This document shows positions 39,001 through 51,900 of a stretch of DNA of 64,000 nt, one piece after another. The notes beneath the pieces were generated by a model. That model saw only the letters and a list, made by a program, of their open reading frames with translations, had not been told where the DNA came from and did not search any database. The translations under genes and the position numbers were made by a program. Position 1 is the stretch's first letter; each line of letters opens with the position of its first letter. This stretch comes from Opisthocomus hoazin (taxonomy: Eukaryota > Chordata > Aves > Opisthocomiformes > Opisthocomidae). The DNA is taken from positions 4,863,501 to 4,927,500 of the forward strand of contig NC_134419.1 of the NCBI RefSeq assembly GCF_030867145.1, read 5' to 3'.

Positions 39001-39622
39001 ATTTCCCCCTCACACTTTTTTTTTTGCTAGTACCTGAGTTGGGAAAATGCCCCTTATGCTGAAATCTAAAGGGTAGGGATTATGTTAAACTCGCTCTGTA
39101 ACTACAGGCATGTCCTGGAGAATGTGTGAGGAGGAGAGAGAAGCTAGATCACTAAACTAATACAGCTTTCCGAGTTGTCCTGAAGCTGTAGTTCCCCATC
39201 GTAACCTGACTAGCTTGCCTGCCCTACTCTAGTGGCCCAGTTCAGACAGCTAACTTTAAACAGGTTGCAGAGGGCTAGAAAGGCAGTGTATGAAACTGCT
39301 CCAGAAGGGGAGCAGCTGGCTACTTGATCTGACATGCTTTTTATTAAAGAAATGCCCTTGAGAAGATAAGGCAAGTGGTTGTATTTAAAAAAAATACAAA
39401 AACATGCTCTAGACCTCAAAAATAGAAACATTCACCTTTGCTCCTGCCTTCCTTCCTTGGTGGGTGATGCTTGCTTGTTAATATCTTTGTCAATGTTGCT
39501 GTCAACAGTAGAAAAATTTTATAGCCCTTTTGCTATCTTGAAATCCTTCCCCTTTTAGGTGTCACTATGGATTCTAAGCTTTTTAGCAAAAAATGAGAAA
39601 ACAGCTTAGTGGGAAATGAAAA

Positions 39623-39691
39623 GAGCAACTTGCTGAAAAACAGCAACTCCTGTTGCTTGTGTTCAGCAACTTGCTGAAAATAGCAACTTCT
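39623..39691. repeat. Imperfect direct repeat of AGCAACTTGCTGAAAA
   Basis: AGCAACTTGCTGAAAA followed by a second AGCAACT occurs at 39623-39650 and again at 39665-39691, with a period of 42 bp. Confidence 0.8.
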
Positions 39692-39784
39692 CTGGCACTT
39701 TTCATATATTTTTTATAACATAATCTTGGTTTTCAGTGCAATGACAATATAAATATATACCTTAGAAACATGCTACGTAACTTG

Positions 39785-39806
39785 TGGGGGTGGGGGGGCG
39801 GGGGGA
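39785..39806 (+). repeat. G-rich tract with quadruplex potential
   Basis: Runs of 5, 7 and 6 G separated by single T and C bases. The 7-G run can supply two tetrad strands, so an intramolecular G-quadruplex is plausible on the + strand. About 0.8 kb past the last JUN polyadenylation signal. Confidence 0.7.
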
Positions 39807-40190
39807 AACACTTAATATACCAGGATTTTCAACACTGTACCCAATTCCTTTAGTTTAATAAGAATATATTTGAAGGGAGACCACATGTTTTGCTGCTTGC
39901 TGCTTAGAGCCAAACAGCAGAGGAAATAGGTTCTGTCAAAAGATAGCCAGAAAACATCAGAAATTCATAATTAGCGAATGCTAACTTTTTAGAGTAGGCA
40001 GTCTTAAAAATGTCTTTTTTCCTTAAAATAGGAATAAGTGTAATTTGAATTGAAGTGACAGTCTTGTTGAAGGTCACTTCACAAGATGACTAGATAATCG
40101 GATATATACACCTTTACTGCTACCAAAATGATACCCTGAAACTTGCAACTAATGTGGGTTAGTTCCTTTCAGGAAGCACAGAAGTATCTT

Positions 40191-40208
40191 TCCCCCCTCC
40201 CCCCCCCC
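40191..40208 (-). repeat. C-rich tract, quadruplex potential on the - strand
   Basis: Two long C runs interrupted by a single T. The complementary strand can offer four G runs of three or more bases. Lies about 400 bp from the G-rich tract and on the opposite strand. Confidence 0.65.
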
Positions 40209-40414
40209 TAATATAATACGCATTTTGTCATAAGAGGGGTTGTTTTAATGTTTAAAATATGGTAATATGGTAATCTCCTTCCACATCATAATCCAAGTGT
40301 CAAGGTAGGCACTGTTTAGATGGTGTTTGCTGCTGTCAGAGGAATACAATTGTAATAACACCAACCAAACAAAGGGTTACTAGGAGGATACCGTAGTTTG
40401 CCAAGAGTACATTT

Positions 40415-40428
40415 TGCTGATGTCAGCA
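40415..40428. promoter_or_regulatory. Near-perfect C-MARE / CRE-type palindrome
   Basis: TGCTGATGTCAGCA differs by one base from the CRE-type Maf recognition element TGCTGACGTCAGCA. Its core TGATGTCA is the reverse complement of the proximal JUN promoter site TGACATCA. Possible binding by Maf, Jun/ATF or CNC-Maf dimers follows from these family consensuses. Activity is not shown. Confidence 0.45.
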
Positions 40429-43117
40429 ACCCGGAAGGTAAGTTGATTTTGACCATATGTAGGAATAGACAGCAGAGGGATAATACACAGCACTGCTGGG
40501 TGTGGTTTTACAGGGATTTAGCAAGTGCCAACTAGCAAAATAAGCAGGGCAAGGAGATTAATTACCTGCAAAGGTGCATGTTTAACTCTCAACAGTGCTG
40601 GGTTCTGGAATAGATGTTACTAGCAAGCATTTTGCTTAATCACCTAATTACGTAAAAAATAAATACATTATATAAAATACTATGTTAATTAAACACAGCT
40701 GAGTGACAGTCTGCTCCACCCTATTCTAATACGCACACACAGACATTTAGCATTGCAGTTATGTGTTTTCTCTCTCAAGCACAACATTCTGTAGCACAGG
40801 CAAAAAATTTACTGACGAACAGCACTGCTCGTTACGTGGGCACTGGGTTGGCTTCTGTGACATGAGTTACTTGACTTGGTCCAGCTCGGGGGGGTACTGG
40901 TGTCCAGTCAGAGAATCTACCTTCCAGCAAGGTGCTTTTTAGTGCTAGTTACACAGTTTCACAAGGAGACAACATGTGACTTAGATGAACCCTTTCTTTG
41001 GTTCCACACCTCGTTTGAGGATCAGGCCTAAGACAGGGCAAAGTAAGTTTATATCCCCTCCACCTCCATCTGTTTTGTAAACACTGTGGTGGGCTATGAG
41101 CCTGTTGCTATCGGTTCACTTCAGCACAGATAAAAATTCAGCACTCTTACTATATTACTAGATCACTTGGTGATCAGTAAGCACAACTAAGGAAAGACAC
41201 GCATGCATTTGTATGGGGTGAAATGCAAAGTTTTAACACTTACTGCCGAGATCAAAATTGCCTAATGCATTATGTGCCTTACTTCTATAAGGAATAGTCC
41301 GTTCTCTCTGCGATTCGGAGAGAAACTCTCTTTTTGTTGCCCCAGCTGTACTCACAAGGGAATATTTTGCAAATAACAGCATTGTGAACATGTATTTTGT
41401 TTGGCTGTGAGTGTTGTCAACGGATTCAGGAAGTGAAGTCAGAAAAAGGCAGGGTTTCAAACAGGGCAGGCTACACAGAAATGCCTAGGCAAAGAGCCTC
41501 TAATCAGAACAACATGTTTGGGACACAGAAATATTAATTAGAATTTGGGTCTGTAATAAAACCAACAAAACCTTCAGAATTCTATCCCATGAACAGAAGT
41601 GAGCTATAAGGGGAGTCTGACCATGATTACTCCATGAATAACTTTAAATCCAAAGTACTTGTCATTACAAAGGTAACAGTAGCAATCTAACATATTACAG
41701 TGGGAAAGAGTTACATACCAGCCAGTTTCAATCTCAGAACACAGTAGCAGTTACTAATAGAGTCCCCATCCTTCAACTGCCTATGTTTCTGTAGGTCTGA
41801 AAAATACTGACCTCAAAACATGGCACTTTAAATACCAGCCTAAGGCAGCGCATACCCATTTAACAATGCAGTCTAGCGACCAAGAGACGCCTTAGCTATC
41901 TTTCCAGTTTATAGGAAGCTGACAAGAAATACAGACAATATCCTTCCAAACCTATGTGGAAAATGACTGACAGTTTTGTCCCATGCAGAAGCCTGAGAAA
42001 TCCATTATAATAATTGCTTTCTGAAAGAGTAAACAGGCATTTCGATGAAGTACATTGGTGCACACGCATTCATGATCTTCTCTCTACAACTCTGCAGGCA
42101 GCACAGAATCTAACTTACAGCCAGCCAGGTTACTGTACAGCAGGCGTACATCATTTACCCAGCATCACACAGCACATATGGACACTGCACGGTGGATTGT
42201 GGAGCCTGAACCAGCGTTGAAACTGGAAGTTACCGAGCACAGTGCTCTGCCTGAGTGGGTAACCTCGACAGAGGCTCTGGGGTTATTAGCCCGGGCAGTG
42301 TTACTAAATAGACTGCGGAGGCAGATGGACCATCTCAGGCTGGAACACGCTTGGGCATCTGTGGAGTGCACCACGGAGTGCGGTGTACCAGGGCCATGAG
42401 AAGTACAAGGCAGAACCGAAAAAAACGAACACTTATCTTTAATATCAAGCCTAGCGCTTTCTCTGTTCTACATCTCTTCCTCCCTACCTTTATTCCCAAG
42501 ACTTAGGTGTAACAGCGTAGAGTTACCCACATCAAGAAACTAAAACCAGTTCAGGCAAAGTTTGCTGCATAGAAAAAAAAGTTGCAAACATCATAACCGA
42601 ACACAAAATATTGCTAACAGGCAGATGGACAGCAAGGAAATAATATTTGAAATTACTATACACACAAACCCATTATGAAACAGAATATCCCTTAGTAACA
42701 TCTAACATTAGCTTATGGACAGGGATAAGGAAGGTAGTATGAGCCTTCCAACTAAAAAAAAGGAAAATTCAAAATGTAGGTGGTTTGCTTTTGAGAATGT
42801 AATTCTTCCAGAGGAGTGCTTGTTCTTAAGAATTACATGTTCTGCCAACGCCAGAGTCTGCACCCAAGGACTGCTGGCAATCCTAATTCTACACATATAC
42901 ATTATTGTTGACATAAACATTATATATACTTTCTGCACAGAGAATGGTGCTTCTTACAAAGAAAACTTGTAGAAAGTCATGATATAATTTACTGTGAAAG
43001 CCTCTGATTACTTAAACAGTTTTAGAGTGTTTTTGCACAGCAGGGCCCTCTTTTCCAATTTTGCACATTATTCTTTTGTTAAGGAACAATGGAACTACAA
43101 AAATCAAATTAGACATT

Positions 43118-43155
43118 CATCATGGTCCCTTCTGTCCTTGAATATTCTGAAATAC
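43118..43155 (+). repeat. Probable CR1 3' tail relic
   Basis: ATCATGGTCCCTTCTGTCCT followed by a degenerate ATATTCTGAAATAC resembles the CR1 end (gatctttaaggtcccttccaaccc, then attctgtgattct). It is short and old, so the assignment is tentative. Confidence 0.4.
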
Positions 43156-46100
43156 TAGACACGCAGTTACAATGGAGAAGAATGGCTTTTAAAAAGTTAA
43201 TTAAATACTGAAAACACTGCTAATTTTCTTAGTTATGGAGTAACAACAGACATTATGGGAAAACAAAACAAAACCTTAATTCAGAAAAACGAGCAAAGTG
43301 AGTAACCTGTTTTTGAAATCTCATACAGAATTTGATAGGTTGTGACTGACCTGATTAATCCAAATCTGTATAAAATACCTAGAAACTAACTCTGTAAACA
43401 AAAGTGGAGGAAGAACTAGTATTTCTTTTCCTCAGTCTCACAATTATTTTGTGTTTTGAGCCTTGTATTCTCCAAGCAATCTTTAGGTTGATTCCCTACA
43501 CAAAAGCACTAATGACTTGCTAGAAATTCCTCTGAACTGTGAACTTCGTTCCTTATTCTCTTTTAAATTCAAACCAATTCCTGTGAAACCTGGCAGCATA
43601 ACACCAAAAATGTGGGAAACAGGACACAGTTCCAGCAGATGGAGCTCAAAAGCAAACAGTCCTGGAACAAGCTGCACAGATGCCTGCAACAGGAGCCTTT
43701 GCTCAGATGGTGTAGTCACCAGAAAAGTCTTCAGATGAAACCTGCTATCATGCAAACATACTAAAAAAAAGATTAAGTTTAACAGCTCTCCTGAATTCTT
43801 AAAATAATCACTGCAACAAGTAGGGAGATCCGGCATCATTTTAATCATAGAATAACAAGAGTTATTTCAGAGGACACTAAGCGTTCAAAACTCAGCGTCC
43901 ACAGCTATTTTTCTGAATTCTCTTCCACGATGATGAACTAATGGGCATGACTTTTAGATGTCTGTTGTTATCATGCCTTTTATGTCTCAGATAACAAGTC
44001 ATGAAACATGCACAATGCAGCCATAATCCACTGAATGTTGCTATTCAAACTCACAAAGCCATTCACATAGCACTCATATTGAAAAGAGATAACTTAAGAC
44101 GTTTTGAATCTCCACTGAATGGATTAGCGGTAGGTTTAAAAGCATGGACTAGCGCTACCAAAATTGGAGCCTGCCTATTTCAAGTGATGCGATTCTCAAA
44201 GTTGCTGACCTCTGTGTGACCGCAAATCAAAGCACCTTGGCAACTATGAAAAGTTCATTTTCATTTGTGTCCACAAGTAGTTTTAGAACTTTTAACAGCA
44301 GCAAACCTCGTAAGCTGCTGCACCCACCTTGCAAGCTCTGGTTATTGTTTTATTTTAACCTTGAAAAGTCAAACACAGTTCATTTTTAAATGAAGCCGTA
44401 ACACTTCAAAGATATAGCTCAGGATTTATTCAGTTTAACTTCTCACACCTAGCTAAGTTATCTAGGTTAGGAGGCACCACACGTTCTCCTTACGGTTAAC
44501 AGAAAAGCACCGGCCTCTTCAGAGAGTGATCTGGGTAAATGAAATTGCGAATTCAAAGTGCCTATGTCTCAGCACTCTACTTTTTTAAACTTAGGAACCT
44601 CTAGTCCGACAGGATGAAACCAGGCCGAAACAATTACCTGATCAGAATCAGGAGATACTTCCTTTTACTAAACAGAAAAGTTCTGCACACATCCACCACG
44701 TGTTAGTGACGAACAAATTTCCATACGCAAACTTTTACTCTACTGTATCATACACATAACGTGCACTCTTACAAACACTAAGGCATGCCCAAACATTAAC
44801 TGTTCTAAGCTCCTTACAAGAAGTCATCAAAAACAAGACTTACTATGAACCCTCCAGTGGTGTCTCAGGGCCCCAATCAAGATATGATCTTTATCATGCT
44901 AAATAATCACCAAGTGTTTGACCCAAATACTGGAAGGGGAGAAAAGGAACCCAAATTCTCAAGGCAGAATCCACCTCTAGTTTTCTTATTTGGCTTTGCT
45001 ATCATACAGATTGTCCATTCTCCCTGCTCCATGACTGAACCAGATAGAGTATTTCTAAATATATAAATTCTAATTAGTTAACAAAGTGCTTGTATATGCA
45101 AAATTACATACAACTATGTAAAGCTATACAGTAAGCATAGCTGACTTCAGGACTGACAGTACAAGAGTTTACAGTTAATCTGCAACAAGGTTACTGACCA
45201 AAGCTAACCACTGAAAAGTTAACAGCACAGTTTCCTTCTTTAACTGATGGAATGTAAGCAGAATTTAGTGGGTTTTGCCCAGGTTCCTTCTCCCTGAAGC
45301 AGAGACTTCTAACCAGTATCTTTCCAGTGCAGCAGGCAGCAGCACATCTTTCTCTAATCTCCCACTGCATCAGTTTTCAGGGCTGTGACCTGTGAAAAAG
45401 CAAGCTGCTTTTCTCTATGCAGATTTATCTGTGCTTTTAATATGTTAGCTTGGTTGGAGACTTCTGAATTTTATTTCTCACTTCTGCACTCCCCAAACCA
45501 CCTAAGCGTGGCACATTTAGAGAAGTGCCCCTGACTAAGCTTCACAACTACTGACAGCTTTTGCTTCTGTGTAATTTTGTGAAAGTAACAATAAAGTTGA
45601 CCAACTTGATTCTCAACATCCTGATTGACAGTTAAAAGTAGCAGAAGTCCTAAAGATGCTGGATATACCAGTTTTGGAAATCAGACAACTGACAAACATT
45701 GGGAAAAAAAACATGTTTAAAAATCATAGTATCTTCTTATGTTGGGAAACAGGGATGTCAGAATTTCCAGAGCAGAAAGAAAGAAAGAAAATGAGGAAGG
45801 GCAAAACATTTTGTCCCAATAGAGTTTTTTTCTTATCAGGAATTTGGTTAGCCTCAGACTAAACTTTTATTTTCCTAAGACATTTACATAGCTCTAGCTC
45901 TTTAAAACTGATTGTTTCAAACTGGTACACACGCATGCACAGCCTCACTTTTTTGATACAGCTTGGGGTCTTGCTGCATGACATCACACAGCTTTAGCTG
46001 TGGTGTTTTAAGAAGCTACCAATAAAGCAGTTTAGGTTTACATGCCAGTCTGTGGACTGCAGTAGCTAAACAGCTGGCCAGTACTGCTACAAGGGCTGCT

Positions 46101-48765
46101 GCTGCCAGGCAGGCACTGACATATCCGCCTCTTGGCCTTGGGGAGCTCAGCTTTGATGTGTGTAAGCATTTTTTTCACACCAGTGCCAGCCTGAGCAGCC
46201 ACCTTTTCCCTCCTTTTGCCTCTTCTTTTCCACTCCCTCATTTGTGCTGGTAGCGCTTATTTTAATCTGCATTGCTTCCCTTATTCTGTTAACCACACAG
46301 CTTTATGAACACACGAAATGATGAGGGGCAATAAATGCAGGTGCAAGCAGTAGGGATGTGGCATCTTCTGAAATGGTCACCAGCTATCTTCAAATTACCA
46401 GAGACTGAGTCAGAACTCTTAAATTCACTCTTCCCAATTTAAATTACACTACAAAAATGCCCAGGCAGATTTTGCACCAGCTTTACTAACTTAATTTGAA
46501 TTCACACTTTTTGTTAAACAAGCTCAACTTCCCATATGGACAAACCTATAAAACATGGTTTGACTTTCACGGTGAACATTTTTCATGCACCCATTAACTT
46601 GAACAAGAACTGTGAGTCCTTAGTATACCTGCGTATGAAACTGTTTTTGTTAGATGACTAACTTTATGCATATATATTTCAAATTATTTAAGAGGGCAGT
46701 GAGGTTATTATTCAAAGTCTTATAAAGGGAATTTCTTGCACATGTTCCTGATATTGGCTTCCATGGCTGTTTTGAATTTACTTACAAAATACACCAGCAC
46801 ACCCAAAATTAGTTTAAAGCTATTTCCTTGGCCCCCTCTATTCACTGCGTTATCATTCCTATGTGCAGAAATTGCTCTGGTGTTTTCCACTGGACAGGAA
46901 ATGCCAGACTGGCAATAGAAAAAAGGATTAGTTTTTAACTTAATGTTAACTGTTCTTGCTTCCATGGTTACATGCCTGTGGGTTGAATTTGGCAACCTGG
47001 TTAACGAAATGTTCTCATAGTACCATGAATACCTGCTTGCTACTAGCAAAGCCAGTTACATTTCCAATCAAACGCTAAAGGTAATAATGGCGAGTTATGG
47101 TGACAAAAGCCAGAAAGTAATGAGCTCAGGGAAGCAAAGATCTTACGAAGTTATTGCTTTTCTATTAGCAACAGCTCAATTCCCAAATCTGCTGCAAATT
47201 AGGAACACCAGCAGCTCACTTGAAGACTAGTGCCACGTGATTTTCCGTAGCCTTTCTAACGGTGTTCTCTCCTGAAATTCAGTTCTAAGAGTTCTGGTAA
47301 GTCCACAGTCCAATCTAAGCAGGAAAATGTTATCCCCTTTGGGAATACACTGCCCATCAAAGCATAGCAGTGCAGGACCATCCATCTGTGAAAGCACACT
47401 ACTAATGATCTCACCCTTTCCCCACCTCTTTAGGAGGGTCTAACTTCTATGGTGGCAGTAGTGATCTAAGGGCATTAAGAAGAAACAGTCCCTGTCTTGT
47501 ACAACTGCATAAAACCAGAAACAAGCAAGACCTAGCAATTAACATACAAAAATAAAATAAGATTCCTCAGTGTTTCTGGGGTTCAGCTGACACCACATCA
47601 GACAATAGCACAGTAGAGTAACGAATTTGAGTTCAAATTCCACCTACAGCTTTACATGAGGAGCTACTTCATAGTCCCACCCACCATTTTCCATAACTGC
47701 TGGTTGTGTGAAGCACAAGTGAGATCTACAGTGCAGAAGAGAAGTACTGAACTTAATTCTCCTCTTCCAGGCAGTCCAGGTCTTGGCTTAAAAAACAAAA
47801 CCGAAAAGCCCCAAACCAAAGAACTATGTCTTGGCCTAAATCCTCCCTCTGGTTTGGATCTTCAGAATAATACTGACTTCACAGAGATCTACACTCTGAT
47901 TTAAATGACTCTATGAGTCTATGCATTAAAAAAGAGAAGTTTTATAAGCATAGTTTGAAAACAAACAGAAACTCTCCATGTAGCCAGTAAAAATTATCAC
48001 TTTTGCCTATACAACCAAAAATCTGTAATGATGAAGCTTCAAAAATATATGAAAGGCTCTTTAAATTCATGAGAAGAGTCAGAACAGAAATTGAGCTCTC
48101 AAATACTGAGAATTTTCAATGGCTTTCTATTTCTTTTAATGTCATCTATTGGTATTTGCATAATATACAGCCTCTCACCTATGAATAATGATATATTAAA
48201 ATGTGTTTTGATTCATTTTTAAACTATATTATACTATATTTAAACATTGCTGTATTTTGATCTAAAATTGGAGTACTATGATTCACCATATTCAAAAAAA
48301 AAAAAATGATTCTCTAAGTTCATTTGCCTAATATATGCTTGCCATGCCTAACATCACAAGCCTCATCCTAATCTTGAATTTAGCTATTATTTGATACTTT
48401 ATGCTCTGGGATTCTTTCCTTAAGTCTGAGACCTTAATTTAAGCCAGCTGTTCCACAGGAACTTAACATGTGTGTGGGATTTTCCCACTAAATGAAAATG
48501 ATACCAAAATGAAAAAAAAAGGATTTTTTTCTTGTTAAAGAGATATAATGTCCATTGTGGGATGGTTCCTTTTAAATAACGACAAAGAAACTACCAAAGT
48601 TGGTTCACCCATGTAATATGACAATGATCCCATGCAACATAGCTGTATATGTTACTTTCATGCCTTCACCACGTTATGGTTTAATTTACAAAGTTGTGTT
48701 GGCTTTTTTAGCTTTCCATTTTTACTGAGCTATACAGTTTGTTTGATGCTGAAAATTAACACATG

Positions 48766-48854
48766 AATACTAATTCATGTGTTAATACTAATTCATGTGC
48801 ATGGGGGTTGGAACTATACAATACTAATTCATAATTAAACAATACTAATTCATG
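48766..48854. repeat. Local nested duplication of AATACTAATTCAT
   Basis: AATACTAATTCAT starts at 48766, 48784, 48820 and 48841. A longer block (AATACTAATTCATG, then GCATGGGGGTTGGAAC) is present at 48784-48814 and again at 48841-48871, a 57-bp shift. The second copy runs into the CR1 tail, so part of the CR1 5' junction has itself been duplicated. Confidence 0.85.
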
Positions 48855-48923
48855 CGCATGGGGGTTGGAACCAGGTGATCTTTAAGGTCCCTACCAACCC
48901 TTACCATGCTATAATTCTACGAT
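48855..48923 (+). repeat. CR1 LINE 3' tail, about 70 bp
   Basis: GGGGGTTGGAACCAGGTGAT, TTTAAGGTCCCTACCAACCC and CTATAATTCTACGAT correspond to the CR1 3' end and degenerate terminal octamers. The element is 5' truncated to about 70 bp. Confidence 0.85.
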
Positions 48924-51900
48924 AATATATTTGCCCTCTCAGCATCATGGCACCAGTCTGTTCCTTAAGGTAGCAACACTCTGCTGACACTGATGTTCAT
49001 GTCCAGTAAACCCTCCTCTGAGCGCTGTGGTGATCCCACTGCCATTCTCAGACTGCTACCATAGCGCCTAACGTGCGTGTGAATTGCTGTCTGGGGTAAC
49101 CTGCTATTTCATCCAAGACAGTATGTATCTCAAAAACAGAGAATGAATGTAAGCTGATACACCTAACTCAAGATTTTACCTCCGCCAATTGCTCACTACG
49201 TTGCTCGACAGCGACGGCCACCTTTCCAAATACAGCTGCAGAAGAGGAGGTCTCTGCCATCTCCTCCATAAGGTCACTCTTTGATGGCAGTGTCCTGTGC
49301 CAGTACAAGGAAGGGTGGTAAACGTAATGGGTTAACCCGCAGAACTGCACACAGCAAAGCCTATATGTCAAAGCTCTGTGTTTCTGTGAACACCATTTTT
49401 TTTGCACCAAATATTCTAAAATTCTTATACTGTATGTAGTATTTCATGCAATATATTGGTATGAGAATTAACCATATATATGCAACTATAAAAAAATTCT
49501 ACATCCTGCTATTAGATGTACTTGCTTTCCTTCTATCCAATATAATATTCTAAACCAGTATTTTTTTCTTCAAATTCATTTTCTTCTGAATAGCATATAC
49601 TGAAGACTGTTGGTGGCCATGGGGGAGGGTGTATATGTACACAGATGTATCCATAGAATGTTACTGGTATATTATTGAAATACAGAAAAATTTAGCATTG
49701 AAATGTATATGTTTCAATAACATTTCAATCACAAGAAAATGAGAAATGGGCTCTAGAAAAAAAGCACTGTCATACCAGATGCAATGGCATGTAAAGGGTT
49801 AAAATTCAATGCAGTATTTAAGAGTAACAGAATGTTTTCCTGTAAACTCCTTCTATGGCGTGATCTAGGGGAAGGTCCAACTCAAGTGCTGGATGTTCAT
49901 ACAGGATTTCCTATGACTAATGCTGTCAGCATTCAAAACTTTTAATTTAAAATGTGGGCGTTCTACACAGATAGGAAATTTACCATTTAAAATTTCTTGT
50001 TCGAAAATGAATGGAAATTACTCTGATTTTCAGATTCATTTGCTGTACGTGGAATGATAGCATAAAATAAGGAAGTCACTAAGTGGCATATGCTGGGATT
50101 GCCTGCCAAGCTTTTACACAAGTCTTTTATATCTGGATAGGATTCACAGGAAGCTTGTACAGGAAGGCCTTTTCCTTCCTTATTTGTGAAAAGCTTTGTT
50201 GGATGGAAATTATCCCAGCGAGTAAAAGAGGGGAAGGGGGAACAAAGTACCATCGTGGTGGTTTCGGTGCCAATCCACGCAAAACTGAATGTCACATCCA
50301 GATAACATTAATGCAACCTATTGTAAAATAAACTAACAAAATGCAAGCCTATGGAGCACAAAAAGATGTTTAATAGTTTTTTATTTAAAAGATTAAAAAA
50401 GAAAACAATACAGATGCCAAATCAAAACAGTTTGGAAAGTGCAAATCTGAGATATAATTTGCTAAAATTAATGTAAACTTGCCAATATTTCTAGCAAGTA
50501 CGCCATGGCCATGTATACTCTTTAGTAGGTTTGCTCTGAATTCTATTGAAAGCTCTGGCCGCTTCAGATAAATTTTAAACAGGAATATTTTATTGAATTA
50601 AACATGAAGTTGCTAATTTAGCTTGAGCTGTCACTACAATATCCCTTCTTTCATTTCTTAATGTCACGTTGATCCTGTTTTCATGATGCTACCTTAAATC
50701 TTAGTTAAAACTAAGATTTCTCTATGTATTGTGACACAAGGGAAAAAGAAGGTTGATTCTCTAGCTGATCTCTTTACTTACTGTAGCTAATTCACAGCAC
50801 AAGTAATTGTTAAAAATCACGCCTTATTCTGGGTCTTCTAAAACCCCCAGCAGGGATATTACTATTCTGTGTACTATTATGCTATACATATTGACACAAA
50901 CAGTTTGGAGAACCACAGCAGCAGAAAATATACCTACAGGTAGACTACAATGGGTCTTGATGCCTCTTCAGCATCTACCACATCACCTGGCAGGGGTCTC
51001 ACAAGTCTCAGAGAACACAGTTTAATCTTGAGAGTCTTGCAAACCCAGAACTGCTATTTAGGGAAGGGAAAAAAAAAACAACAACAAAACACCAAAAAAA
51101 AACCCCAGAAAAACAAACCTTATAAACCTTCTCAGACAGGGAATGCTTCTACTGCACAGTAAAGGAGACAAAAGTTGTAAATGAGTGGGTTTGATGATAG
51201 AGGAATAATGGTGGAAGAGGAGACTCAAACAGGCATAAGGTAGTAATATTCAAAGGATGAAGGGGAAAGTAGTACAGGGGACAACGGAAGACATCAAAAG
51301 CATTAGACAGAACGACTGAAGAGCATACAGCTCTTGTAAAGACTGTCGGTGGAGATGTGCAATTCTCTCCAGCTGGACATCAGAACCAAACATTCAGAGT
51401 ATGAAAGCTATTATTTAAAAAAAAGAACGCTCATATAATGAGTCAAGCTTGTGCTTTGTTCACAGAGTAGCTACAGCACAGGTAACAACCATATGTATTC
51501 ATCTGCTGTGAGAAAAGGCATTCCTAGGGGAAAGAAAATCCATGCTGAAGTGTTTTCATCGCTCCTATGACAAAAGCTAGTTTCTTTAAAAAAAGCCTCT
51601 TTATGAGCAAACATTTCTCTGCTCACAGTGCAGACTGCAGGAGTAAGGAATAAAAGAATTAGTTCCAGAAATGGGAATAGAGAAGTCTGAAACGAAAGCT
51701 CTGGTTCAGATGAGACTGCACATGATTTGCAAAGTGATGGAAACTGAGGGGGCAGCTAGGTCATGCCTTTCCCCTGCTGCATGAATCACTCTTTGAATGG
51801 AAATTTGAGTAGGAAGACATAATGGCTTGGGAACAAAGAGAGCTGCTGGAATATCACAGGTGCAGCTGAACAGAGAAGGATGTTTTGGGATATGCCAAGG

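Noticed and set aside
42165-42400. G+C-rich patch with open frames on both strands
   Set aside because: No domain, no CpG-island density and no repeat family recognised.
43840-43880. ATCATAGAATAACAAGAG resembling a reversed CR1 tail
   Set aside because: Similarity stops after about 12 bases; no further CR1 blocks follow.
51735-51765. GGAAACTGAGGGGGCAGC resembling a MIR core
   Set aside because: Too short and the following MIR blocks are missing.
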